Source of the DNA: Rhizaria sp. SCN 62-66
Lineage: Eukaryota; Rhizaria, unplaced
NCBI GenBank assembly: GCA_001724265.1
Contig: MEDY01000105.1
Coordinates: 32,892 to 96,891 of the forward strand
Length of the DNA: 64,000 bases
Direction of reading: 5' to 3'
A program made the position numbers and the translations under genes. A model generated the notes under the pieces. The model did no database searches and had not been told where the DNA came from. It saw only the letters and a list, made by a program, of their open reading frames with translations. Below, piece by piece: positions 42,883 to 53,130 of the stretch. The first letter of the stretch is position 1. The number at the start of each line of letters is the position of its first letter.

Positions 42883-43719
42883 ATGCTGTTTGAGACCAGC
42901 AACGCGACGGACTTGCTCGCGGGCACAACAGCGCTGCATTTAGCGCTTACGGCGTGCCTTTACGCACACCGGCTCCGCACATACTTCAACTCGCGTCGCC
43001 GCAAGCTCCATCTGGCCCCACGTCTCACGCCCGTCTCGATGCCTTCCACCTACTCCGCGTCGCCATACTCGTCGTCCTCGAGCTCATCTCTTTCGCCCAC
43101 CTCGGACTCACCGACGGAGTACTCTCAACCGCAGCTAAGCGCCCCTGGCAAGCCCGTGCTGACCGGGGTCGAGATGGCTCTGCACCAGGCGCGCGCCGAG
43201 TCGCTGCGAGACCTCCCGCTCCTCACCGTCTTCGCCTTCGCCGCCAGTCTGCGCTTCGCCGGCCGCAACGCGTTCAAGCCCACAGTGGACCGCGTTGCGC
43301 CCTGGCTGTTCGCGGCGCAGACTGTGCGCTCACTCTCGCACCTGCTGCCCGTCGTCGCCGCAGGATGGCGTAGTCTCCGCCTCCGCCGCGCGCGCGCGTG
43401 GGCGCTAGCGCAGCTGCAGCAGCGGCGCCAGCAGCAGCTGGAACTGCAACAGCAGCTGCAGCGGGAGCAGGAGGAGAAGTACGGCATCGACAGCACTGAT
43501 GCGCGCAACTACATCAACACGAGCGCCGGGGTCACCCCTTTGAGCAAGTTCGACGATGCTGGTAGCCCGCGCGTCAGCTCCGATGTCGAGGACGCGATCA
43601 GCGTCGAGCAGTCGCGCCTCAACGCGCTGGTCTGGGCCGAGCGCGCGCGCTTTGGTGCCAAGACGGTGCAGTACGGTGTGGCCGGCTACTGGGTGCTGCG
43701 CTACTACAACGTCATCTAA
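42883..43719 (+). CDS. Uncharacterised membrane-associated protein, 278 aa
   Basis: Single exon, ATG to TAA, with GC-rich coding composition matching neighbouring genes. I do not recognise the family. Features: a hydrophobic helix near the N-terminus (LLAGTTALHLALTACLY, residues ~11-27), a Ser-rich linker (~55-75), a second hydrophobic region (LPLLTVFAFAASLRF, ~104-118), a third weaker one (APWLFAAQTVRSLSHLLPVVAAG, ~134-156), then an Arg/Gln-rich coiled coil (~165-195) and a C-terminus ending in YGVAGYWVLRYYNVI. It shares an upstream region with catalase, which makes a peroxide- or peroxisome-related role worth testing, but nothing in the sequence shows this. Confidence 0.7.
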   Translation: MLFETSNATDLLAGTTALHLALTACLYAHRLRTYFNSRRRKLHLAPRLTPVSMPSTYSASPYSSSSSSSLSPTSDSPTEYSQPQLSAPGKPVLTGVEMALHQARAESLRDLPLLTVFAFAASLRFAGRNAFKPTVDRVAPWLFAAQTVRSLSHLLPVVAAGWRSLRLRRARAWALAQLQQRRQQQLELQQQLQREQEEKYGIDSTDARNYINTSAGVTPLSKFDDAGSPRVSSDVEDAISVEQSRLNALVWAERARFGAKTVQYGVAGYWVLRYYNVI

Positions 43720-44105
43720 GGGCGGAAGTGCGAAAAAGATATGACTGACAATGGAAGACAAAGAAAAATGTAAAATGAAATCACGTATACTCCTTTAAAA
43801 ACAAAATCAATGAGAGCAGCAAGCAAAAAATACAAAAACACACATTTCAACCATGTCCGAACATGATAAGAACAAAGACAGAAAGTAGAGAAGATCGAGT
43901 GTATTGCTAAGCAACGGACAACGCACGCGGACTAGTAGACTGACAAACAGGCCAAGAGCAGCGAGACGCAAACAAGAGAGAAAGAGTTAATAACTTATAT
44001 AAAGAGCACGCGTTAGAAGAAAGAACCAGATGAGTTGAGACCATAATGAAACACTTACTAACACGCAGCACTCTTATAGAACTAAATTACATACACGTAT
44101 GGCAC
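43720..44105. other. Spacer between convergent 3' ends of the 278-aa gene and ALDH7 copy 1
   Basis: AT- and purine-rich, with several A-rich runs and no coding sequence. Confidence 0.5.
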
Positions 44106-45639
44106 TTAGATGTCGTAGATGCCCTTGCCGTCAGCCTTGGCCTTGACGTCGCCGAAGACAATGCCCTGAGCGAGGGGAAGGTCCTTGGAGTAGTTGACGG
44201 TGATAGTCTGGCGACGGCAGTACGCCTTCCAGGCATCGGAGCCGGACTCGCGGCCGCCACCGGTGGCCTTCTCGCCGTGGAAGACGGCGGCCTGGTTGCG
44301 GGTGAAGAGCGAGGACGAGAGACCCTGGTCGACGCCGTTGTTAAGTGCAATGGCCTCCTCGAGGGTCTTGACCTTGACGAGGTAGAGCAGAGGCGCAAAG
44401 AGCTCCTCCTGCATCATGGCCGCGCCCTTGGGCATCTCGGCGATGGCGGGCAAGACGAAGTTGCCGGGGCCGTCGACCTTGATGCCGCCGTAGGCGATCT
44501 TGCCGCCCTCCTTGGGGACGCGCGCGACGTACTCGAGGAACTTGTTCACGGCGGCCTCGTTGTGCAGAGGGCCCATGAGCGTGCCCTTGTGCAGGGGGTT
44601 GCCGATGGGGACGGTCCTGACGAGGGCATCGCGGACCTTGTCATAGACGTCCTCGTGGATGATGAGGCGGCGCAGCGACGTGCAGCGCTGGCCAGCAGTG
44701 CCGACGGCGCCGAAGACGGCGGACATGACGGCCATGTCAATGTCGGCGTCGGGCATGATGATTGTGGCGTTGTTGCCGCCGAGCTCGAGGATGTGCTTGC
44801 CGAAGCGGGACGCGACCGTAGACGCGACCTTGCGGCCGACGTGGGTGCTGCCGGTGAAGGACACGAGGGCGGTCTTCTCGTCCTCGACCATGGCCTGGCC
44901 GACGTCGGCCTCGCCGAGGAAAAGGCCGTTGATGCTCTCGTAGCCGTGCTTGGCGAGGACCTCGTTGACGACCTTGGTGAGCGCGATGGCGATGAGGGAG
45001 CCCGTGGGCGCGGGCTTGAGCACGTTGGTGTTACCACAGACCATCGACAGCGCGGCGTTCCAGAAGTACACGGCGGCGGGGAAGTTGAATGCGGTGATGA
45101 TGCCGACGTTGCCCTTGAGGGGCAGCCAGCGCTCCATCATGAAGTGGTCGGGGCGCTCGGAGGGGATGACGGAGCCACCGACCTGGCGGGAGAGGCCGAG
45201 GGCGAACTCGCAGATGTCGATGCCTTCCGAGAGCCTCGGGCATGATCTTGCCCATCTCGAGCGAGATGATGGTGGCCAGTGACTCCTTGTGCGCGCGGAG
45301 AGCCTCGCCGAGGTCGCGGACGATTTGGCCGCGCACGGGGGCGGGCAGACGGGCCCACTTGTCGCGCTGGCTGTCGAGGGCGCCGATGTGCTGCGCATAG
45401 TCCTCCGCGGTCGCGAAGCTAATCTTGGCGAGCACCTCGTTAGTCGAAGGGTCAGAGATCGCGAAGTCCTTGCCGGAGCCCTTGATCCACTTGCCATTGA
45501 CGCAGATACCGGCGTGGCCGTCGGTGATGCCGTAGCGGGCGAGAGCCTCCTTGGCGGAGGTCGAGAAGGCTGCCAGGGGGGCAGACTTGGAGAACAGGGG
45601 CTTAGACGCCTTAGACGCGCGGATGGTACGGCCTAACAT
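44106..45639 (-). CDS. ALDH7A1: ALDH7-type aldehyde dehydrogenase (antiquitin-like), mitochondrial form, frame damaged
   Basis: The protein starts MLGRTIRASKASKPLFSKSA, a mitochondrial presequence, and ends TAA. Conserved parts: FTGSTHVGRKVA, LELGGNNA with the catalytic Glu, TAGQRCTS with the catalytic Cys, and YSKDLPLAQG typical of ALDH7. The family oxidises alpha-aminoadipic semialdehyde (lysine breakdown) and betaine or lipid aldehydes. Compared with copy 2 and the family it lacks ~11 nt after MPEALG (~45226, frameshift), 9 nt near 44616, and ~84 nt (28 residues including SGAEIGGAFG) near 44277. So the frame changes once: bases 45639 to ~45228 in one frame, ~45227 to 44106 in another. The rest is well conserved, which suggests an intact gene damaged in assembly or a very young pseudogene. 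Confidence 0.8.
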
Positions 45640-46568
45640 GCTCGATCTGAAGAGGCAGAATATGAAAACAAAGCAAGGCAGAAGGAAAGCGAGGGGTCAG
45701 CCCAGAACAAGAAGACAGGGCGAAATGGTGGAGGGGCAAGCATATTCGCATGATTCTGATGAACCCAGCAGATCTCATCAAAACACGCGCTATAGCGAAT
45801 CAGTGCTGTGTCGGATCTCAGCAAAAAATCGCCCCATATGCCTTTTGTGTGCTGAAAAACCACGTGCGCGATGCTTGCAAAAGGTTCTTCGTCACTAACA
45901 TCCGGCCTCGGGCACATGCCGACTTGTCGCGCACATTGTGCATTTTAGCACGTGAAATTTAACTAACATGTAATAATCAACCGTGCATGTATGATATCCA
46001 AAATATGGCGCTATCCAACGACACTGGCGATCGTGACAATCAGTGGAAGTGTCTGGCCCAGTCGCTCCCGGTGCGCTCACGACTTAACTTTGTCCTGGCC
46101 GGTCAATCGCAAATCGGTCGGTCGGTCTGCCAGCCAGTCAAAGCGACTCACCACGAGCGTCCAAAAAGGGAAAAGTATTGGGTTCATCGGGCGGCATTCC
46201 AGCTCCGTTGAACGCCGAGGCAGGGTCAATGGGAGGAAGTCGTTATGTAATTGTGTCGTGAACTACATTTGCGACTTCAGTGTGTGGCGTTGGAAACGCC
46301 CGGGGATTTGACCCATAAACTTGGCGACGTGGACAGCACTCCACACTGGAGCGCTTGACCCACCGTAATTCCGAGCCGCACTATCCCTTTATGGCCATCT
46401 GTACCGTCATCGTTTTGCGTTTTTGTTTCTCATCTACCAGTCGGCTTGTCCCTCCTTGTTTTAGCTCTTCTTTCGCTTTTTCCAACTCGGTAGGCGACCA
46501 AACTCAGCCCAGCTCCCGAAGCAGCCACTACTTCCCCCTCGGCCGCCCCGCGCCCCCCTGGCGATCCA
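45640..46568. other. Divergent promoter region between ALDH7 copy 1 and the syntaxin gene
   Basis: About 930 bases of mixed composition. The syntaxin-proximal part is GC-richer, with a short GGTCGGTCGGTC repeat near 46118-46129 and a long CT-rich leader (46430-46565). No ORF or RNA gene is supported. Confidence 0.45.
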
Positions 46569-47693
46569 ATGTCTAGGCAAAACAAGTACGTCGCCCCACC
46601 AGCCAAGTCCCCTCGGTGATTTTTTAACTGCCCCTGTGCATCAGCGCTCCAAGTGTCGTCGTTACTTCGTGCATCACTCTCCGGGAGCACTCGCTCTCTC
46701 GCTCTTCCTCTTATTGTATCTCACTTGTTTATGTCTACTGTGCTCTCTGCTTGCTCTGTGATTTTGTCCACAGGAGCCTCGGCCCCAATGCGCAGCTCTC
46801 AACCGACATCGAGGCGCTGCGCCGCTGCAACAACCGCCTCGAGCGCTGTACGTTTGTAACTGTTGCCTCATGTCAACCGTGCTCCCTCATATCGTGTCCT
46901 TTCAATGCGAAACTTCCCTTTAGTCTTACCCTGACCGTGAATTCTATTTTTTCCTGCTACTTTCTACTTTTGCTTGACCTTCCCCGCGTTGTGGTATCAT
47001 CTCGCTCATGTTTTATTTCACACAACAGCCTTGTCAAAGCTCGGCGGCGCCGGCGACAACGACGACTTCCGTGGCCAGCTCAAGGCTGACCGCGACAGCG
47101 CCAAGGCCCTGTGCGTCAAGATCCTCCAGGCGATCAACGCGAACAAGGGCCACAGCACTGACCCGATGCACACTCAGATTAACAATGACTTCGCCAAGGA
47201 GTTAAACAAGTACGAGAACATCACGCGCGAGCTCTCGAAGCGCGACCAGCAGATCCTCCAGTCCCTCGGCGGCAGCGGCAACAAGGCCGCGCACGGCGAC
47301 TACGGCACGAGCGGGTACGCGGGCGACCGCGAGACGGGCTACGGCGACGCCGACGACGCGCCGATGATGCTGTCGCGCGAGCAGATGGAGCAGGTCAACA
47401 TCGCGCAGCTGCGCGAGCGCCAGCAGGCCATCGTGGCCGTGCAGCGCGACGTGGAGGAGATCCATGCCATGTTCACCGACCTGCAGACGATTGTGGAGAA
47501 GGACGGCGAGGTGCTCGACAGCATCGAGGAGCGCGTGGCGACGACGTACGAGCAGGCCGCCGAGGCGCTGCCTGCGCTGCAGGAGGCTGAGGACTACCAA
47601 AAGCGCGCGCGCCGCAAGAAGTGCTGCATGATGATGATTCTTGTCATTGTGCTTTCAATTATCGTTATCGGCGTGTGGCAGGGACTCGCGTAA
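46569..47693 (+). CDS. Qa-SNARE (syntaxin), 3 exons, Asp at the zero-layer position
   Basis: Model: join(46569..46585, 46774..46847, 47029..47693), 251 aa, ends TAA; introns phase 2 and phase 1, both with donor GTACGT. The N-terminal half is a short Habc-type helical region (IEALRRCNNRLERSLSKLGG, then SAKALCVKILQAI). The SNARE motif occupies ~residues 155-215 (RERQQAIVAVQRDVEEIHAM). It is followed by a basic linker (RARRKK) and a C-terminal membrane anchor (MMMILVIVLSIIVIGVW). Ungapped alignment to animal syntaxins puts Asp189 where the ionic-layer Gln is expected (family VESQGE, here VEKDGE). The shape resembles endosomal syntaxins of the STX12/Pep12 group, but assignment to a compartment is only inferred. 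Confidence 0.9.
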
Positions 47694-48119
47694 AGTCTGT
47701 GTCAACGCTGTGCGGGTTCTTTAACTGCGAAATGCAATGCTGATAGCTCCAACCAAGATATGACTTACGAGAGCTGTTGGCTTTGCCTATGCAAGGTATA
47801 ATTTTGTGGTGTTGGTTATTATTGTGTACAGTTATATATATACAAAGTATATTTTCATTATATCATCATCGCTTTCCCGATAGATCTTATCAACAACTTG
47901 AAAAATACGTGCAAATGACTTCTCAGAGCGCGTCCACCACAAACCTTGCGATGGCCAGCTTCGAGAAGACCCGGATCACGAAGAAGCTATAGCTCGCGAT
48001 CTTGTTCATGAAACCGCCATCTTATTGTGATAGTTGTACTATAGATGCTTTTTTGCTATGCTTTTGAAATGAACACCTGCATATCCGCGCTTTAACTCAC
48101 CGGTACACCCCTCCATAAC
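47694..48119. other. Spacer between syntaxin and ALDH7 copy 2
   Basis: AT-rich, with TATATA at ~47833 and no coding sequence. It contains the syntaxin 3' end and the ALDH7 copy 2 promoter. Confidence 0.45.
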
Positions 48120-49608
48120 ATGCCTTCTCAACCGTACACAGAGATCCGGATGTCTTCTATCCAGGCGTCGACTTTCGAGAAGTACGGCATCAAGGACGGC
48201 CACGCCGCTGTCTTCGCCGGTGGCAAGTGGCACCAGGGCACCGGTGCGTCCACCACCATCAACAACCCGTCTTCTGGCGAGAAGCTGTGCACGTTTAACT
48301 TCGCCAGCGCAGCCGACTACGCCAAGCACGTCGGCGAGGTCGATGCGCAGCGCCGCAAGTGGGCCACCCTGCCCGCCCCCGTGCGCGGCCAGATTGTGCG
48401 GGACCTCGGTGAGGCCCTCCGTGCCCACAAGGAGTCGCTCGCGTCGATCATCTCTCTCGAGATGGGCAAGATCTACCCCGAGGCCCTCGGCGAGGTCCAG
48501 GAAGGCATCGACATCTGCGAGTTCGCCCTCGGCCTCTCCCGCCAGGTCGGTGGCTCCGTCATCCCCTCCGAGCGCCCCGACCACCACCGCGTTCAACTTC
48601 CCCTTCGCCGTCTTCTTCTGGAACGCTGCTCTCGCGCTCGTGTGCGGCAACACTCTCGTCTTCAAGCCCGCGCCCACGGGCTCCCTCATCGCCATCGCGC
48701 TCACCAAGGTTGTCGATGAGGTTCTCGCCAAGCACGGCTACAGTAGTATCACCGCGACGTTCCTGGGCGACGCCGACATCGGTCAGGCGCTCGTGGACGA
48801 CCACAACTCTGCGCTCGTGTCCTTCACCGGCAGCACCCACGTCGGCCGCAAAGTCGCGTCTACGGTCGCGTCCCGCTTCGGCAAGCACATCCTCGAGCTC
48901 GGCGGCAACAACGCGACTGTGGTGATGCCCGACGCAGACCTGGACATGGTCATCATGTCCGCCGTCTTCGGCGCCGTCGGCACTGCCGGCCAGCGCTGCA
49001 CGTCGCTGCGCCGTCTGCTGATCCACGAGGACGTCTACGACCAGGTTCGCGACGGGCTTGTCAGCGCCTACAAGACCGTCCCCATCGGCAACCCCCTGCA
49101 CAAGGGCACGCTCATGGGCCCTCTGCACAACGAGGCCGCCGTGAACAAGTTCCTCGAGCGGCAAGATCGCTATTGGCGGCACCCGCGTCGAGGGCCCCGG
49201 CCACTTCGTGCACCCGGCCATTGCCGAGATGCCCAAGGGCGCGGCTATGATGCAGGAGGAGCTGTTCGCGCCCCTCCTGTACCTGGTCAAGATCAAGACG
49301 CTCGAGGAGGCGATCGAGATCAACAACGGTGTCGAGCAGGGTCTGACCTCGTCGCTCTTCACCCGCAACCAGGCCGCCGTCTTCCACTGGACCGGCCCCC
49401 TCGGCTCCGACTGCGGTATCGCCAACGTCAACATCGGCACCTCCGGCGCTGCGGCCGCGAGTCCGGCTCCGATGCCTGGAAGGCGTACTGCCGTCGCCAG
49501 ACTATCACCGTCAACTACTCCAAGGACCTGCCTCTGGCGCAGGGCATTACGTTCGGCGAGAGCAAGAACAAGGAGACCGGCAAGAGCATCTACGATGTCA
49601 CTCCCTAA
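48120..49608 (+). CDS. ALDH7A1: ALDH7-type aldehyde dehydrogenase (antiquitin-like), cytosolic form, frame damaged
   Basis: A paralogue of the minus-strand ALDH7 gene, without a presequence, ending TAA. The catalytic segments LELGGNNA and TAGQRCTS are present, as is the ALDH7 ending YSKDLPLAQG. The frame is broken three times by missing sequence: ~47 nt after SERPDH (joint ~48586), ~26 nt after NKFLE (~49157), and ~40 nt after GTSGA (49450). In each case copy 1 or the family supplies the missing residues. Coding therefore runs in frame 3, then 1, then 2, then 1. Family function as for copy 1. The two copies are inverted around the syntaxin gene and share three tracts of ~78-86 nt with identical sequence that end at the deletion joints. 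An assembly artefact is the likeliest reason for the broken frame. Confidence 0.8.
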
Positions 49609-50411
49609 GCGAAACATGGCGAATGTGATGTGACTCCGGGGTGAACTCTTGTGACTTAGCGTCTAGTTGTGTGACACACGATACTCCAAGTACAAATATT
49701 AAGCTAGTGAGTATGACAGATGTATGACAATGTGATAAATACATGTATACATTGTTTGATTATCGATTAACAAAATCTCTTTTATTGCGCTGCCTCTCGA
49801 CGACTCCTAATCTCAATAAAGAACCACTATGAAAAGTGCTGTTGATATGATTTCTGTATTAGGTTAGATTTATCAATAATAGATTCAAGTATTACGATAT
49901 AATATTATATAATCCATGTGCACACGAGCGCCCCAGTCCTACGTGGCGGTCATCAGCTCCACGTAGTCCTGTCTACAGCGACGGCGGCTCTCACCGACAG
50001 ACGAAATAGGCACAAATGTGACAATATTTCGCACTATGTCGCTCCATCTGCTCTTGTGTTCTCTCCCTTCCCGTTCTTCTTAGTACTAGATATGAAAATT
50101 TGTGCGACTCAACGCACAGCAAAGCAAACATGCACGCATAGACGGTGCTATCGTATCGTTGTTGTCAAGTGCAACTTAGCTCAAGTCACCCCAGCCTACA
50201 TGGAAGTACAGCTGGGGGAAAAGCGCAGTCGTTGTTAAACAGTGTCAGTGATTATGTTGCTGTTGCACTTGATACCGTCCCAGCACAACACTGTTGTGCC
50301 GTAACAGAGCAGTATAGTTATACGACAGTGTGTGTTGTGTTGTGCATCGTAGCTTAATATGAAGCCGTTGCTTATTTGCTTTTGTTTGTTTGTGTGCTTT
50401 GTTGGCTATGT
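49609..50411. other. Spacer between ALDH7 copy 2 and RER1 (convergent 3' ends)
   Basis: AT-rich to ~49920, then mixed. AATAAA occurs at about 49815-49820. No coding sequence or RNA gene is recognised. Confidence 0.45.
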
Positions 50412-51080
50412 TTACTTCATTTGAATGTCTCCAGACGCGTTATCGGGCGAGTATGCCTTCTTATTGATGGAGAACGGCACGTACTTGTACTTGATCATGT
50501 GCTGGATCTGCTTCTTCATCATGAGCACGAAGAGGAAGATGAAGTACACGACTAGGATGGGCCAGAAAACGGGGATGTTGAAGACAGAAAAGAACGTCAG
50601 CGTGGTGGCAATGAGCACGGCGCGAATGCACGCGTACCAGAACTTGAACTCCGGCAGACGGCGAAAAAAGGGCCGGTACTCGTCGCTCTCTGAGGTCGGC
50701 AACAGGCCGGAGCCGGAGCCGGAGTCGAGCTCGCTCTCGTCCAGCGGCGTAATAAAGGCAAGGAACACGTTGAGCAGATAGATGCCGAGACCGTACGTCA
50801 CGATGTGGAATGCCTGGAGCGTGAGGACGCGGTATGTGTAGTAGGTGGCGAAGACAGCGAAGGCGAGCCAGCGGTACTTGAGGTGGCCGATGGACATGTT
50901 GGTGTAGACCTCGGTGCGCGAGTCAATCCAGTTGATCGTAGGGAGCATGAAGGCAGGCCAGGGAATGCCGCCCTCGTTGCTTGCGCCATAGACTGCGCAG
51001 TTGCTGGCGCTGGACGACTGGCGGTAGTCGGGCGCGTTGAAGCTCGACGGGCCGGGAGTGTCCTCCAATAACGACTGCAT
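50412..51080 (-). CDS. RER1: RER1 family Golgi-to-ER retrieval receptor
   Basis: 222 aa from ATG 51080 to TAA. RER1 is a four-TM Golgi protein that returns ER membrane proteins through COPI vesicles. Seen here: KYRWLAFAVFATYYTYRVL (TM1), the signature FHIVTYGLGIYLLNVFLAFITP (TM2), the acidic linker with SESDEYRPFFRRLPEFKFWY, two further helices (AVLIATTLTFFSVFNIPVFW and LVVYFIFLFVLMM), and the conserved KKQIQHMIKYKYVPF segment after TM4. An N-terminal extension of ~40 residues precedes the core. An acceptor-like TTTTAG lies just upstream of the chosen ATG, so a short first exon could exist. Confidence 0.93.
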   Translation of the reverse strand: MQSLLEDTPGPSSFNAPDYRQSSSASNCAVYGASNEGGIPWPAFMLPTINWIDSRTEVYTNMSIGHLKYRWLAFAVFATYYTYRVLTLQAFHIVTYGLGIYLLNVFLAFITPLDESELDSGSGSGLLPTSESDEYRPFFRRLPEFKFWYACIRAVLIATTLTFFSVFNIPVFWPILVVYFIFLFVLMMKKQIQHMIKYKYVPFSINKKAYSPDNASGDIQMK

Positions 51081-53130
51081 CGAGCACGCGTCACTAAAAC
51101 AAAGACGCGGGAACAGGCAAATAAAGATTGAAGTATAATATGAGTGAGTACTAGAAATTAACAATCAGCTTAGCGTCAGGACCAGGTAGAAACGACAAGG
51201 GTTGAGTCCGTGGCGAGTCACGTCGCCCAGTGCGGCAAACAGGGTCGCTGTCCGGAAAGACTAGCATATTTCGTCGCCATTCCGGCATTAAAAGATGATT
51301 CATGTAGCATTAAGCATATGGTTTAAAATAGTAAGCTTGAGTCGCTGGATATCAAGCATTGGATCTGTTTGAGTAGAGCTAAGTGTAGGAGGTGGACTCA
51401 GGTGCGGACCTGATTCGCGCAGACCGAAATACATCGCATAATGAAGTCTATGGGAGATCTAACAAACATATGATATATATAACTTCGGCGTATATCCAAA
51501 ATAACGCGCCGCTTCTCCTGCTGGTGGTCCCAGTACGGCTTTCTGGAGCGGTATCAAAACAGCTTTGTCAGCCGCCCGCCGGTTGGCTTCCATCGAGCCC
51601 GCGCCGTCGCTTGTGGTGTTCTGACTACACCTCGAAATCAGTACCTTTTGGGCGATGTAGACTTGAATCAAGAGCAAATCCAAACACAACTAACAGTCCA
51701 TTATTGATCGGTGATAAATTCATATAATGAAGCGCATTTCAAGTCCAGAGGTCATTACGTTGCTTAGTATCCTGCCAAAAGTCAGAGCATAATAGATACA
51801 TGTGTTACTCACGACCTCACAGCTTGAGTTAATACGAGTCATCGGAAGAAATAAGAGGAGAAGCAGGTTTGAAATATTGTAATTATGGTGTATTTTGAAC
51901 AAACTTAACGAACGAAATATCACCCCACACAGTATGATGAATGAATCACGCTGCGCAGTCCAGATAGCTTTGAACCCGCCCGTAGAGAGCCTTTGTCTTG
52001 AGGCTGCGGCGCGCGAAACGCACCACCCTCGAGACATGAATAAAGCACCTTGAACGAGACAAAACCTATGCGAAAAACGAAAAAAATAATTGCACATTGC
52101 CAACAAATAACCAACAAAATGCACTGAACGAGCCAATCGGCTTCCTCCTTGTGCCCGTGTTGAGTTGCGTGGCGCCGCTGGTGCTGCGGCCGATGCTAAG
52201 CCCGTCTTGGGGTCGCATTACTCTTTACAGTCTCCTCTTCTCAATGTTCTCTCCAAGCGACAGCGAGCGCCAGTGAGTTTGTGCGATTGTAGTTCAAGTG
52301 ACGGCAAGCGAGCGTGTGCGCGCCGAGTGCTGCGTCTGGAGTGCGCCAGAGTGAACGCGCGTACTTGTGTTATCCGAGCGAAGGAGCAGAGGACAAGAGA
52401 GAACAGCCATCGCTGATTCTCTTACCGCTGACACACAAGCAACTCGAACCCAAGTACGCACGCAGACGCGACCACGGAGACAACATACGAAGCAACATTT
52501 AACACACCCGCCCTTTTTGAGCCGACCCTCGACAAACACACACGTGAAACACATGGGCATCACCAGGATAGAAGAGTTTTGAGAAGAAGAAAAAGAGAGA
52601 GAGTGTGAAGAACAAAACGAGCAACACAGGCGCGCAGCGAAACAGCAAGTAACGCTACGCACACAAAACAAAACGTTGCCGTCGGAAACAAAAGGTGACG
52701 AAAGCCTACCCAGATAAAAGTTTTAATTTTCCACTCACATGCACACTTCGGGAAAAGTACGGTGTGCAGAGCGACAACGACCTCCGCAGTGCTCTCCCAC
52801 GCGCGTCAGACGCACGGATTGTGCAGCGCTGCGACTGTTATGTCGTCCGATTGTAGACGCAGCCACGTAACTCCCCTATCAAGAAAGTGATGGCGGTAGA
52901 CACCAGGAACAACACAAACAGCATAGACGCACACACAAGCACGCTGAAACGCGCACGAGAGCCGCGCATGGCCAAAAAAATAGATAACAGAGAGAGCAAG
53001 AAGCCGAAAATACACGACGAAAAGAAAGAAACAATTAACAATCGTTCATTGTCTCTTTTCCTCACCGAAACCTAATTCAGCGCCACTCCCTCAGTTGATA
53101 TGAAAAAGAAGACTAATAACGACGAGTTAC
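51081..53130. other. 2-kb region between RER1 (5' side) and the giant receptor gene (3' side)
   Basis: AT-rich to ~52130, then mixed with purine-rich blocks (52560-52640) and A-rich runs. Several small ORFs have no coding composition. It probably contains the RER1 promoter and the long 3' UTR of the receptor. Character resembles 35100-36440, also beyond the 3' end of a minus-strand gene. Confidence 0.35.
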
